Positions 23,760 through 36,858 of a stretch of 64,000 nucleotides of DNA are shown piece after piece. Source of the stretch: Coriaria nepalensis (taxonomy: Eukaryota; Streptophyta; Magnoliopsida; Cucurbitales; Coriariaceae). Each line of letters starts with the position of its first letter. Within the stretch, counting starts at the first letter, position 1. The stretch is taken from NCBI GenBank assembly GCA_027186245.1, contig CP114482.1, forward strand, positions 32,073,209 through 32,137,208, read 5' to 3'. The notes under the pieces were generated by a model. That model searched no databases, had not been told where the DNA came from, and saw only the letters and a list, made by a program, of their open reading frames with translations. Both the position numbers and the translations under genes were made by a program.

Positions 23760-24780
23760 GGTTTATTCTGTTCCAAATTAAAAAGTTATTTATTCACATG
23801 CCGGCGGCCTTTTTTCTAACTTATAAATTTGATGGCTTATGATTGGCCGGTTTATTTGGCCGAATTACAAGAAAAGTCTCTCGACCTGTAAATTATTTAC
23901 AGAGTGTCGTTTCGGACCGAGTTTTTCTTGGACCGGTTTAGAGAAGGCTGAGCTGTAACTTTCGTTTTATAAACTCCTGTTAAGGGAGCATAGAGCATCA
24001 TAAGGCAACACCAACTTCTTGCTGCGTTTGACTGAGAATGACACGTAAGTACTTTGTCGTTTTATGTATTTGCTTGGTCTTGAATCTTCTTTTGAGTTTA
24101 GGCCCAAAAGAAAATATTCTTAGGAGTTTTTCTACGTACCTAATTAAGGGGCGGACTAAAACTAGTACGAATATGGCTTAACTTTTGAAAAATAAAAATA
24201 ATAATGATGATGATTCTCATTTTTAGAATTTTTTTTATTTTATCGAAAATAATAAATAATAAATAATAGTAATATGTAGATTGGATATAATTAAATTGCA
24301 ACTGTCATTGCCATTCCTACAAAATGGAAAAGGAATCGTCATCGGTTGCTGAGTGGTTAGGTAGGGATGACTTCTTAAATCTATTATATAATATTTAATA
24401 TTATATTTTAGACTTATTTAATGATATTATAAGTCCAAAATTGTGGGAAGGAATTTCTCGAATTTCCTATAACAAAAAATATTATATAATTTGTTAAAAG
24501 AATAATTTGATATCAAAGTATCAACCAAAGTGAATGTAGGAGGATGAAATCCGATTGAGAGGACGCATTCCTTTTTCTGATTGGGTGACGATCAAATCTA
24601 CGTTTGAATTGGCAACTGTTGGAAAATTAGCATATCAACATACTATATTTATGTTTGATTTTGAGTGTGGCCCACTTCATGTAAACAAAAATTCAAAGCT
24701 GATTCAGATTCTCCTCCGTGAAAGCTTCGAATCGGTATATGGTACGCTTAAAATGATTAATTGGTGAATGAGAAATTGAA
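23760..24780. other. Intergenic, repeat-derived
   Basis: No gene seen. An AAGGGGCGGA motif near 24147 resembles the terminus of the MITE family at 7142. The 70-codon frame at 24555-24767 has no recognised family. Confidence 0.35.
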
Positions 24781-25480
24781 TCTCAAAGTACAACCATTGA
24801 AATGGTTTGAAGGAGAAAAAAAATTGAAGGAGAAAATTTTATCTCACATTGGAAATAAGAACAAGTGGGAGAGTGTTTATATAGAATTGCACATTTGTTA
24901 ATGGGTAATAAAATATAAACTAGAATGCTCTCTCTTACTCACTCCTGCAGGGGGTGCAACTCCCGACCGGATCGGGCTTAGCTCGTGTGCGCCTGCACTT
25001 GGGCTCGTCGAATGTCGGCCCAAAAATGACCCGATTTGCCTTGACCCTCTTTTTTTGTTTTTCTCCGGGATATTTTTTTTTTCTTCTTCTGCAGAAGATG
25101 AAAGGTTTGAAGATGAAAGGTTGAAGATGAAAGGATGAAATTTAATTTCATCATATTTAAACCTAAATTAAACTCAAGTTAATCCTCATTAATCTTCTCT
25201 CCCCTCGTGAGCGTATAAATTGATATCTTCCTCTCATTTGAAAATACACAATCAAAATGAAATCTCTCATCCCTCTAATTTCCTTCATCCCTCTAGAGTT
25301 CTAGGTTTCTAGTGTGGTAGAGTTCGAGCTACTGTTTGAGTTCGCCGGAAATAGTTCGGTGGTGTGCCGCTACTATTCGTCTTCGTTGTATCTTGGGAGA
25401 CAGACGCCGTTCAACCTTCTGCACCGACGTGAGGGGGCGAAGCTGTTTTAAGAAAACTGTTGCATAACAAGTCTCGGTTT
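24781..25480 (+). mobile_element. Probable Copia-type LTR fragment
   Basis: Resembles the U3-R-U5 region of plant Copia LTRs: a TATA-like GTTTATATAG at about 24876, a GC-rich 'gcagggggtgcaactcccgaccgg' type block at 24946, tandem 'agatgaaaggttga' units at 25094-25135, and a second TATA-like GCGTATAAATT near 25210. Ends are not resolved. Based on family resemblance only. Confidence 0.4.
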
Positions 25481-25489
25481 GATTCTCTA

Positions 25490-25765
25490 TTCTTCATGTT
25501 CTGTTCTTTCTATTCTATTATGTTTTAATATTCTGTTCTATTTTCATATTATGTTCTGTTTATCTTACTATTCTGTTTATTTTTCCAAATTCTGTTATGT
25601 TTTATTTTACTGTTCTATTCTATTTTTTACAGATTATATTTTGTTCTGCTTTTTATAGATTTTGTTCTGTTCTATTTTACAATTCCATTCTGTTTCTTAC
25701 AAATTCTATTTTACATACTATTCTATTTTATAACATCACTATTTTTTCGTAGTTACTATTTACTA
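25490..25765. repeat. TTCTGTT-rich low-complexity tract
   Basis: Repeated 'ttctgtt/ttctatt' words for about 275 bp, of the sort found just inside some plant Copia LTRs. Noncoding. Confidence 0.6.
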
Positions 25766-26201
25766 TATTCTGTTTATTAAATATACAAAACTTCCTACAG
25801 CAACTACAAAAAAGACTTAACATCTTCCATAATGGTCTGATGCACTGGTCCATAACATGAGCTTGGTCAAAGATTCAAGCAAAAAACATTAACATCATCC
25901 GTCTTTACTTAGTTACATTCACTACGCGGAATAGCCTTTGTTTCCAAAGTTGAATTTGCCTTGGATGATTTCCCTAGGCCATAAGAAAGAGTCGGACATA
26001 TTAATTTCAAAGATCCAAGAGAAGCTACCCGCCTCAAGAGGTCATTGATTATAGTACTCCGTAATTAGGGGCTTTCACTTTTGTCACAACACTCATCGGA
26101 CTTGGTTTTCATCTATTAAACACCATCTCATAACGAGCTTTGCCGCATTTATAGATCCTTTGCTGCATAATATAAGGGGTGAAATTTTTCCTAAGGACAG
26201 T

Positions 26202-28330
26202 GGTATTAATAGATAACTTGAAGCAATTTTTTATATTAAATTCCTAACTAATCTTGAGGCACAATTTTCAAGTAACCATGTCAAGAACGTTGAAGAATTT
26301 TACTTCTAATTTCATGAAATTGGAACATTTTGATGGAGGAAGTTTAATACGTTGGCAAAAGAAAATTCACTTCATATTGGTGATGTTACAAGTGGTGTAT
26401 GTTATGAATTCTCCTAAGCATGTGGACTTTGAAATGATACACTTGTTGATATAAGGAAAAGACAGAAGTGAGAGACATACGATAGAATTTGTAGGGTTCA
26501 TATTCTGAATGGGATGAGTGATTCTTTATTTAATGTCTACCACAGTATTCCTACTACAAAAGAACTTTGACATAGACTCGGATAAAATACATGTAGAGAA
26601 TTGGACCAATAAGAAATTTCTTGTCTCTAAATTTAATAATTTGAAGATTGAATGTAAATCGCTAATGGAATAATTTGTTGAGATAGAAATGACTTTAAAT
26701 CACTTTTAACAACACAAAATACACATGGATGAGACTATTAATATTATTTCAATAATGGATAAACTCTCCCCTTCTTAGAAAAACTTAAGAGAAGCCTTAA
26801 ACATAAAAGAAGATATTACTCTTAAGAGAAGAACAATCTAATAAGTCCTTAAACAAGAGGCATAATCAGTTCAATGATAATTCACAAAATAAGAGGTAGA
26901 ACAAAAGGGCAAATGTTATTTATATTATAAGGAATGTCATTATAAGCTTGAATGCAAATTTCTCAAAAAGAAGAAAGAGAAGAAATAATCCTTTAGTGTA
27001 GTAAAAAAAATTGGTTGATGTGATTTGTGAAATCAATGTTCTTGAGGATGACAATGCTTGGTGGGTTGATTCTAGCTACCCGACATATTTGTAAAAATAA
27101 GAATTTCTTTAAGACCTTGAAATTTGTTGATGATTCATGGGAAATTTGGCTGATGCTCTTCTTCTTGGAATTAGAGATGTGGAACTAGAATTTACTTTTG
27201 GCAACATTTTAACTTTCACTAATGTATTTATGTACCAAAAGTTAGGAATAATTTAGTTTCGAGTAGTTTGTGAAACAAGTTTGAATCTTAAGGTTGATAA
27301 GTTTGTATTCTCTAATGAGAGATATGTTTGTGAGAAAGGTTATCTTTGTGAGGGTATGTTCAAACTAAATGTTGATTTTAGTATTATTGTTGTTATTTCT
27401 ATTAAATCGTTGACCCTTGTTTCCTTTAGCATTATAGATCAAGACAAGTATATTTTAGAAGATTGCATGATATGGTTAAAATGGATTTGTTACCATATTT
27501 TGAAAAATTAGAAGGAAAAAAAATACAATATTCATGCTAGCAAAAGTAACTAGAGATCATTTTCCTCAAGTAGATAAAACATCTAGTATGCATTCTAATT
27601 GATAATGATGTTTGTGATTTACATAGTACAGCAACATTAGTGGAAAGAAATATTTTGTCACTTATATAGATAATTGCACAAGATTATAATATGTTTACTT
27701 GTTAAATTATAAAGATAAAGTGATGGAAACAAATAAAATTTATAAGGTTGAAGTTTGAATTGCTTTATGACTTTTTTATTAAATATTTAAGATAAAACAT
27801 GGGAAGAGCATAATAGAATGATGTGGTAGAACAAAAGAATCATGTGTTAACAAAAATGGTTAACGCTATGCTATCAAATTTTTGGCTCAAACTAAAGTTT
27901 TTGGAGTGAGGCATTGCTAATTGAATGTTGTGCATAGAACTTCTAATAAAATGAGTTAAATAACCCCTTAGATGTTCTAAAATAAAATGAAGCTCAACCT
28001 AAACTATTTAAGAGTTTGGGGGTGGTAGGCCACTTGTTAAAGTACTTGAAACCAAATGCAAAAAGTTGGGTGAAATGGGTATTGAGTGCATTTTCCTAGG
28101 ATATGCACATAATAGCAAAGCTTAGAGATTTATGGTTATTGAACATAATAACACAATATTAGTAAATAGTATTTCTGAGTCTAGAAATGCTATTTTAGAG
28201 GAAAATGGATTTAAGTCTATTCCAAAATAAATGATACAATTCCAAAACAAAAACAAGTTCTTGAGAAAGAAAAGAGTAAATTGATTTTTTTTTCATCTCT
28301 ATATAGTTTGACTATTACAAATCCATCCAA
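26202..28330 (+). pseudogene. Copia copy 1, gag-integrase pseudogene
   Basis: A degraded primer site (TGGTATTAATAG, compare TGGTATCAGAGC) at 26203 is followed by a Gag frame at 26254-26454 with LEHFDGGSLIRWQKKIHF and VVYVMNSPK, the N-terminal Gag blocks of a plant Copia lineage. A zinc-knuckle relic (CYLYYKECHYKLEC) lies near 26918-26960 and a protease-site relic WWVDSS near 27059. Integrase C-terminal blocks (ECIFLGYAHNSKA, SESRNAILEENGFKS) end by about 28225. Stops and frameshifts throughout. Confidence 0.7.
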
Positions 28331-28379
28331 AAATTATCAAAATACTAGTTTTCAAAATTTTTCAAAGTATGGCTATTTA

Positions 28380-29238
28380 TTAAAATGGTTTTTCGATGGA
28401 GGTTAGGGTCTCGTATTAGTCTCATTCTCATTTTTCCTATCTATTAATAGGAACCAAAAGAAGCAGATTTTGAAGAATTTGATTTTAATTTTTTAAATTA
28501 GGCTTTTGAAACCCTCTGCTCTTCTTTTGAATTTTACTTCCAAGCCATAATCTTCTCTTTTCTCCGCGCAAAGGCATAAGCTCCTTCATCTTATCCATGT
28601 CCAAAGTTCTTCCTCTATTCTAAGTTTGTTCGACTTAATCTTCTTTATTTCTTCAAAAAGCCTTTGCTATAGTGCTTTATGCATGACTAGAGCTTTCACT
28701 TTTGCCAAAAACACTCATAGGACTTGGCTTTCATCTATTAAACACCATCTTATGATGAGCCTTTCAAATTTCCTCATAAGTTATCATCATTCAGTTGAGA
28801 AGTTCTCTTCCCCTTATTAGACTAAGCTAAGCAGGAGGCCACTAACCTTCCAACCATTCACAAAGGACATTATTCGAACAAAAATGCATCTAAGTCCAAT
28901 TGCAAGTTGTTAGATATTTTCAAAATGCGAGGCATTTGTCTCATATCAAAAATAAGTAAGGGATTTTGTTCATTCATATAGACATAACCGTCCAAAGGAC
29001 ACAACTGTTTTGTTAAAGGATATAATTATCCAAACATATCCATTCACTATTTATTTTGAATAGATAAATAATAGAATTTATTTTGTTACAAAAATACAAA
29101 TTCCATTCCCTTTAATAATTCTCTAACAATACAAACTTTATTTTTGTCTTGATTTCACAAGTGTAGGGTGCAATCAGTCAATTAAGCTTCATTTATCTTT
29201 TATTTCACAATATAGATGGCGAAATTGTCTTCAAGGAT
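28380..29238 (+). repeat. Central LTR-like unit shared by both Copia copies
   Basis: Its left part (28380-28560) matches 33290-33490 and an inner part (28689-28765) matches 26066-26143. It stops at a degraded primer site (TGGCATTAGTAC at 29239), so it sits exactly where an LTR shared by two tandem elements should be. Confidence 0.5.
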
Positions 29239-31726
29239 CGTGGCATTAGTACACAATTTGAAGCAATTTCTTATTTTTAATTCCTTATTCTAACAATTAT
29301 AGGGCAACATTTTCAAGCAACAATATCAGAAATGTTAAAGGATTTGTATTCATGTTTTGTGAAATAAAAACATTTTGTTGGAGGAAATTTCATACACTAG
29401 CAGAAACAAATTCAATCCATGTTTGTGATGTTACAGGTGGTGTATGTTCTGAATTCTCTTAAGCATGCGAACTTTGAAAATGACACTTTCTAATACAAGG
29501 AAAAGACAAAAGTGAGGGAAATATGATGGAATATGTAGGTCATATTCTGAATGTAATGAGTGATTCTTTCTTTGATGTTTACCATAGTGTTTCTATTACA
29601 AAATAATCTTAAGATGGTTGTAGTAGATTTATTGTGGAATACTTTACTAATATATAAATAATTATAAATCACTTTTCACACCACAATTGGTGTTAATTCA
29701 AAGTTAATAAGCTCTCTCCTTTTTCGAAAATACTTCAAGAAAAGCCTTGAACATAAAAAATAAAATATTGCTCTTGCTAATCTTGCTAACGATCTTCATG
29801 TTGAAAAGGAATTTTGTATGGAAGTTCATTGTTGATAAAGTGCATGTGGTTGAAGATTAGACAATGTAACAAGAGGCATAATCAATTCAAGGATAACCCA
29901 CAAAATAAGAAGCCTAAGAAAAAGAGCAAATACACTTTCTATCATAAGGAAGGTGTTGTTGGTGAAAAAAAATTGATTTTGACAAATAACACTAGCTGTT
30001 GGGTAGATAGCAAGATTTGAAAGTAGAAAACAGAGAAATCGGCCTAAGATCTAAGTCGATCGTTTGTGAGATCTCTTTGGATTCAGTTACTTTATGCTCC
30101 ACAAGCTCATGACTTGTGTGATTATATTATTTATTCGTTAAACAACAATACTCTCTTACCCAGCTACGTATTCATTACGTAGATATTTCATGAGTGTTAC
30201 CATTCTTGTTTAGTAGAGGTAAGAATCTAAGAAAGGTTGAACCCGAGAGCATTTTAGCCTACTTCAATCACCTTTTTTCCTACTAAAGTCAGACTCCTAT
30301 CCTATAAGTTCTTTATCAAAGTTCTCTCTGAATACACTTTGTATTTCTGGTACTCTCGTACTAATGAAAATATCTAACTCATTGCATAATACAATATGTC
30401 TAGGTAGAACGAACAATTCCAAAAGATTAGCATCAACAAAATGACATTCTAAGTCTAAATGCAAATTTCTAAAAAAATAAAAAAGAGAAGAAAGGATCTT
30501 CAAATGCAGCAAATAAAAATATAGTTGCTATGATTTTTGAAATCAATGTGTTTGAGGATGACAACGCTTGGTTGGTTGAAACCTGGTGCTACCTAACATG
30601 TTTGCAAAAACAATAATTTCATCAGGACCATGAAACCTATTGATGATAGCACGTTTTTTATTCATAAGAAATTCAGCCACCGCTCCTATTTTTGGAATTG
30701 GAGACGTGTGGAAATAAAATTTTACTTTTTGCAGCATTTTAACTCTCATTAATGTATTTTGTTTACTAGAAGTTAGGAAAATTTTGGTTTCGAGTAGTTT
30801 GTTAAAAAAAATTTGAATTACAAGTTGTTTTTTAGGCTAATACGTTTGTACTTTCTAAATTGGTATGTTTAGGGAATAGTTATCTTTGTAAGGGTATGTT
30901 TAAACTAAATATTGATATTAGTAATAATTTTGTTTTTTTTTTTCCTATTTATATCGTTGAGTCTTCTTTTCTTTGGCATCATAAGTTAGGACATGTAGGT
31001 TTGAAAAGATTGCATGGTGTGGTTAAAATGGATTTGTTACTAGATTTTGAAAACTCAAAAGGAAAATACACAAAATTCATGATTACTAAAGTAACCAGAG
31101 TTCATTTTCCTAAAGTAGATAGAACATCTAGTATGTTTGATAATGTTCATAATGATGTCTGTGATTTGCATACTACACAAACATTAGGTAGAAAGAAAAA
31201 ATTTGTCACATTGATGATTGCATAATATTTCTATTATGTTTACTTGTTAAATTATAAAGATGATATTATGGAAAAGATTAAGATTTATAAAGATGAAGTT
31301 TATTTGGATTGTGAATTATTTTTTTTATTAAATATTTAATATTAGATATATAGAGCAAGAGAATATTATGATTTGACATATTTTGAGTTCTCATATATCA
31401 TTCATGATGGAACAACTGTTTTTGTATACACCACAATAAAATTATGTTTATAGAAGAAATGGTTAACCCCATGCTATCAAATTCTGGTTTAATCTAAAAT
31501 TTTTGAGGCGAGACATTGCTTACTCCATTTTATATTTTGAATAGAATTCCTAATAAAATGAGCAAAATAACCCCTTATAAGTTTTAGAAAAAGGAAGCTC
31601 AACCTAAACAGAAAAAGTTGGTTGAAAGGGATATTTAGTGCATTTTCTTAGGATATGCACATAATAGCAAAGCTTAGAGATTTATAGCTATTGAACCTAA
31701 TAACTCAATATTAATAAATAGTATTA

Positions 31727-32760
31727 TTATGAATCAATTTTTGGAGGATTGAATGCATGAAATGATTATATCACTAGAGATTACTCAGTAAATATGTTCT
31801 ATAATTGCAAAAGTGCAATCTCATATTTTTAGTGAAATAATATTGAGATTAATAAATTAGATTTATTAGATTAAAGAGTTTGATCAATAATCTAATTTAT
31901 TGGAGCTTGAAATTATAGGTCCATGGTCCCTAGGTCATCTCTATAAAATATTGTGTAGGATAAGAATGACAAAGGTTGAAAATAACTTATTTGCAAGAAA
32001 ATAGTTTTTTTGGGGTAAATTCATAATTATAAGATAATTGGTGTTGTTAATTAATTGATAATTAATTAAAAGATGTATTTAAATATGAAATTCGGAATTA
32101 ATAAATTAAATATTAATACATTTGATTCTGAATTGAATATGTTATGTATAATATTAAAATTAAGAAAAGTCAAATTTAGATTAGTTTAAGAAACTAATTT
32201 AAAATTTAAATAAGATTTGAAATAGATGAAATTATATTCTAAATAAGATTTAAATAGGTTTGACTAAATCAAACATATCATGAAAAGATGATATGATTTA
32301 AAATAAATAACATTTTATTTTAAATTTAATTTAATCTTATCAAATATATCATCAAAATGATGATATGATTTAAATATTATTAAAACTCTATTTTAAATAG
32401 GATTTGAAAAGATTTAATCATATCAAAGATATCATTTGATGATCATATTTGAATTATTAATTCAATTAATTTAAAGAGTTTAAATTAATCAAAACTCCTA
32501 ATGAAATTCGATAAATACATCTTATCCTAATTAAATTATAGATCTTTTTTTAAAGAGGTTTTTTCCAGTAGAGATTTTTCTTAGAGAAAAATAGAAAGAA
32601 AATATTGTCATCTCTACATGCCTACACACGTCTTATTTTGTTGATGATCGACTTGAAATATTATAGTGTGAGTCTCGACGATCGATTTGCGTAAGACAAA
32701 TGTATGACCTTTTCAAATAGATGTAGATTAATTTATATGTACATAAAATAAACACAAAAA
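31727..32760 (+). mobile_element. Solo-LTR-like insertion related to repeat R1
   Basis: Interrupts Copia copy 2. The first 180 bp are the reverse complement of the start of R1 copies 15482-16117 and 34160-34805. A promoter-like 'gataaatacatcttatcc' (about 32509) and a downstream leader-like region up to about 32700 support a plus-strand LTR. The right boundary is uncertain and no target duplication was resolved. Confidence 0.5.
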
Positions 32761-32843
32761 CATTATTTAGAAAATTTTTGTTATATCCTAAAACTGATTA
32801 TTCATTTTTATTGTGTGGTTGTAAACTACTGATTTCCAACTTT

Positions 32844-33102
32844 TGGCCCTAAATGGCAGCAATTTTCATTTTTTTTTGTTTTTTCAAAACAAATTTTGTA
32901 ATGATTACAAAAACTCATTATTATAGTTGACTAAAATGAAACTAAAATGAAAATCACCTTTTCTTTTTCTCTAATGTTGATTTTTGCCATTTAAAAAATT
33001 TATAAAAGTTTTTTACTAAATATATCGGTGGCTGAAAAAAATAATAATTTTTGTATTTCTAAACACAAAAAACGTTTTCAAAAATTGTTGCCAATCAGGG
33101 TC
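32844..33102. mobile_element. MITE with about 22-bp terminal inverted repeats
   Basis: About 259 bp. The left end TGGCCCTAAATGGCAGCAAT and the reverse complement of the right end TGACCCTGATTGGCAACAAT match at 16 of 20 positions and continue TTT. Ends like these are typical of hAT-type MITEs. The 8-bp duplication is not clear. Nested with the LTR-like insertion inside Copia copy 2. Confidence 0.6.
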
Positions 33103-34159
33103 ATTATTTTTAAGGGAATCAGATGTAAATCTATTTGAAAATAAATGATAAAATTCCAAAACAAAAATAAATTCTTGAGAAAGAAATGGTAAATTAACTT
33201 CTTCGTCCCTCTATAATTTGACTTTTACAAATCCATCCAAAAAAGAAAAAAATTGCTAGTTTCTAAAATTTTTCAAAGTACGACTATTTATTTCATTGGT
33301 ATTTCAAGGGATGCTAGAGTCTCGTATTACTCTCATTCTCCTTTTTCCACCCATTAACACTAACTAAACGGAGCGGATTGTAAAACTTTAGACTTTAATT
33401 CTTTGGATCTAGTATTTGATCTGTCAACTCTTCATTAAATTTTATTTTTTAACTATAATCTTCTCTTTTTTTCGTGCAAAAGCAATAGTGGACTTCAGTG
33501 CAACTAATTTTTGGGTTCAATTTTAGATAAGTATGCCACGAAATTTTGCCACTAAAATTGTTGCCATTGAAGGATGCCACTTAATATTACCACAAAAGAA
33601 TGCTACTTAATATTATCACTAAATATAACACGAATATATACCACAAAAATGTGCAGATACAAGTACCATATAGAGGTGCTGCTAAAATTTACAACTAACA
33701 TAATAATATTTACAACCATGAATAATTGCTATTAAAATATTCAACTAAATATGCCATAATTAAGTGCCACAAAAATGTGCAAGAACACTTGTTTGAGTTA
33801 GTTAATCTTACTATTAGTTTATACCCTTAACATAATAATATTTTGTATGAATTGTACTGTTATTTTATCATTATCTTTTAAATTTTTCTTGCCGATATGA
33901 ATAATCGCTCATTTTCAAACAATTACCTAAATTTCCATAACATTACCAACATAAAAGTAATTTAAAGTAGACTTTCAATATATAAAATATAGATATCAAA
34001 ACAAGTAACAAACTAAGTGCCATATATTATAAACACATGTTCTATCGTGAATTTATTCCATCATATCAGTTTAAACAAAAGAAATCTCAACCCAAGTTCA
34101 TTGTTTCATAATATAAGTTTGTTAAAATAAAAATTTGAAAAACATATCCTAAAATAAGT

Positions 34160-34805
34160 CATATATCTATTAATCTAATAAATTTTATTTATTAATCTCA
34201 ATATTATTCCACTAAAAATATGATATTACACTCTTACAATTATAAAATAAATTACTAAGAATTCTTTAGTAGTCTATTGATATTATCAGTATATGCAATA
34301 TAATCCTCCAATAATTGATTCATAACTAGATATGGTCAAAAATACCATTTTACTCCTATAATTATCTATTTGTCCTTAAATACCATTAATCCACTAGTAA
34401 ACGATCAATTTATAACTTAATTATAAATTTGAGCTCAAAACTATTCAATTCTAGAATTAACTCTTAAGGGAACCAATATACAATCTTCTATGAAAAAGGT
34501 TTGGATTCTATATCTGTAAATCATATTCCCGACCGCTTATCCTAATGAACCTCCAAAACAAAAGTTTTTAGTCTGTTTTACAAACAAACCGTGACAAGTG
34601 AATCAAAAGATCTAATTGACATAAACATGAGTTCATGATTACTTAAAATTTAGATTCATCTGTATATGATAATCTATTAATATGACTAAAATTCTTTATG
34701 GCAAACGGTTTGTTGATAAAGAATCAATTCATATTGGGTCAATTCCTATATAATCCAATTATTAAAACATCTCCACTAAGATATCTATCTATATCAGTGA
34801 TACAG
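34160..34805 (-). repeat. Dispersed repeat R1, copy 2 (inside CACTA)
   Basis: Aligns end to end with 15482-16117. Both copies share the long noncoding 'aaatttgagctcaaaact' and 'agatatctatctatatcag' blocks. Same orientation as copy 1. Confidence 0.6.
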
Positions 34806-35369
34806 ATATAGATCATTTGCATTCATACTTTGATTTCATACTTCAATATGTTGTGGATGGTTTAATTTATTATCTATAATTTTAATCCTCTCATATTAAT
34901 ATAAGATTATAGTAACATAAATGAATTTGGAATTTTCTGATATTTATACACATTATTCAATAATAATATATTTAAACAATTATATAGAAAAATATCACTT
35001 TTATTAATTTTATGAAATTGTACTTATTATATATCTTTAGGGCACTATGCCCAACAAAAATTATGAACACATCGCCCTAATTTGATGTTTGTTCTTATAA
35101 TAAGATTCATAAGTTGATACATATGAACTAAATCTCTACAGGTCGAGATGTAAATACACGTATAACTCTTTATAAAAAGGTTCCCAAATTAACAAATCTA
35201 TACAGACAACTTCTAAATCAAGTATCAAAACATGATTTCTAAAGCTTCTAAAGAAGAACGAGCATAATCATCACACCTTATATGAAACAGCCCATGGAAA
35301 CAAAATCAGCAAACCTTATAAATAATCTAATATAAATACATGTTTTATTTTCGAATCAGTAAACCTTAT

Positions 35370-36858
35370 TAAATTCAAAAAATCATAGTCATCACTTTAA
35401 TATCTACTATAGCCGCAAGGTTATCCTTTGTCTTGTCTTTGACTCTCAAAATAGTATTCACAACATTATTAACTACATTCTTCTCAATATGTAATATATC
35501 GAAATTGTGCCATAACAAATGAGATTTTCGATAAGGTAACCAAGAGAAAATACTGTATTTTTTTCACAATTGTGACTCATCGTTTCACCTTCACACTTAT
35601 TAAAAATATCATTCACACCTTCAAGTTCTCTCAATATTTTCTCATTTGGTGCCTTGATAGATGGGGGTTCATAATTTGTTGTTCCATCAAAATATTCAGT
35701 ACCCCTACAAGTCTCGCTTAGATCCAAGAACTTTCGATATCCCCAATAGCTAATTTTGCGTCCATATTTCAAAGAAATATATTTAGCATTCTCCATACAG
35801 CAATGACATGCATATTTCCCTTGATACTCTATCTAGACAAATCATTATAAGCGGGAAAACATTAATTATTCTCATTAGAGCTACTTTCAAGTTAAATGTT
35901 TTCTTAGATGATATATCATGAGTATATACGCCATAATTCCAAAACTTCTTTAATCACAAACTAAAAGTTCAAGAAAGATGTCAATATTAATAGAAGGTGA
36001 TGACGATGCATGAATATTTAAGGACAAGATTATACGTTCTTGCTTCATACACATTTAATGAGGTAAATTATATAATACCATTACACCATGAGTCATGTGC
36101 TATGACTAATTTTCATATTGCTAAAACGGTTTACACATCAACCAACAATCCAAGCTTGAGGATGAGCAACAAAATCCCTGAAAGTGGCATACAAGTGTTT
36201 CCAAGCTTCATAGTCAGAAGGATTCCTAAGTACATCATCATTCGGATTCTCAAATGCATGTCACTTCATGTATGTTGTTTTCTATGAAATGAACAGCCAT
36301 TGGAGTTTCAATTTGAAAGGAAACCATCTTCGCACACTAGCATATTTTCTCTTTTTTTTTCCTCTGATCTTTGATCTCCCTCGCCTTTCTTATTTTGTTT
36401 CCACTTAGGTGTATTGCATATTTTACAAGAACTTGCTAAATTATGAATTTTCCTCATATAAAGGTTTGTCTGCGTCCTCTAGTAACTTGTAAAATGATCT
36501 TGCATATGCATTTTGATAAGTAAAACTGTAGAGATCAGATGACGGATGATCATAACGGTCATGAGCGAGCTCATTCAACATATTATCCAACTCATTTTTA
36601 GACTCATCCAAATTATTTTCTTCCATTGCAATATCATCAGAAGAACACCAATACCTTGGCCACCAATACTTGGCTAACTTCTCCATGTACAAGCCATGTC
36701 TTGTAACTCTTTACCATTCTGTAACCCACCAAATGGTCATGAAAGTCTTTCATTGCATGAGACTTCTTAAGGTGACATTTTAAACACGAACACACAATAT
36801 TTCCTTCATTATTAGTAGATCGTGAAGCAAATTCTATAACATCGATCAGCTCCATCAT
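35370..36858 (-). pseudogene. CACTA TNP2 transposase pseudogene
   Basis: Read right to left. 36858-36640 has the transposase-associated domain (CSCLKCHLKKSH, then YKTWLVHGE). 36692-36441 is a linker. A CNTPKWK...RRWFPFKLKLQWLFIS block lies near 36420-36280. Then comes NPSDYEAWKHLYATFRDF...SNMKISHSTW (36260-36080), and ELWNYGVYTHDISSKKTFNLKVAL (about 35960-35880), YGRKISYWGYRKFLD (35766-35722), and HNFDILHIEKNVVNN (about 35510-35465). These follow the order of the TNP2 family (pfam02992 type). Stops and frameshifts separate them; the C-terminal domain is missing. Confidence 0.8.

Larger units (their letters stand above)
29239..33290 (+). pseudogene. Copia copy 2, gag-integrase pseudogene with insertions
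   Basis: Aligned to copy 1: Gag relic at 29303-29460 and a zinc-knuckle region near 29930-29960. The GAG-pre-integrase block SSFLWHHKLGHVGLKRLHGV is inside the 121-codon frame at 30860-31225. The integrase C-terminal block (CIFLGYAHNSKA) lies near 31640. After the insertions at 31725-33113 it resumes with the same tail as copy 1 (33114-33240). Heavily mutated. Confidence 0.7.
26066..33490 (+). mobile_element. Two tandem, degenerate Copia copies (LTR-int-LTR-int-LTR)
   Basis: Internal copy 1 (26202-28380) and copy 2 (29239-33290) align from the primer-site position through gag and integrase. A 76-bp segment at 26066-26143 recurs at 28689-28765, and 28380-28560 recurs at 33290-33490, so an LTR-like unit is present left of, between and right of the internal regions. 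Both copies go from the end of integrase straight to the LTR: neither has RT or RNase H. Copy 2 is expanded by insertions at 31725-33113. The right LTR breaks off where the CACTA element begins. Confidence 0.7.
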
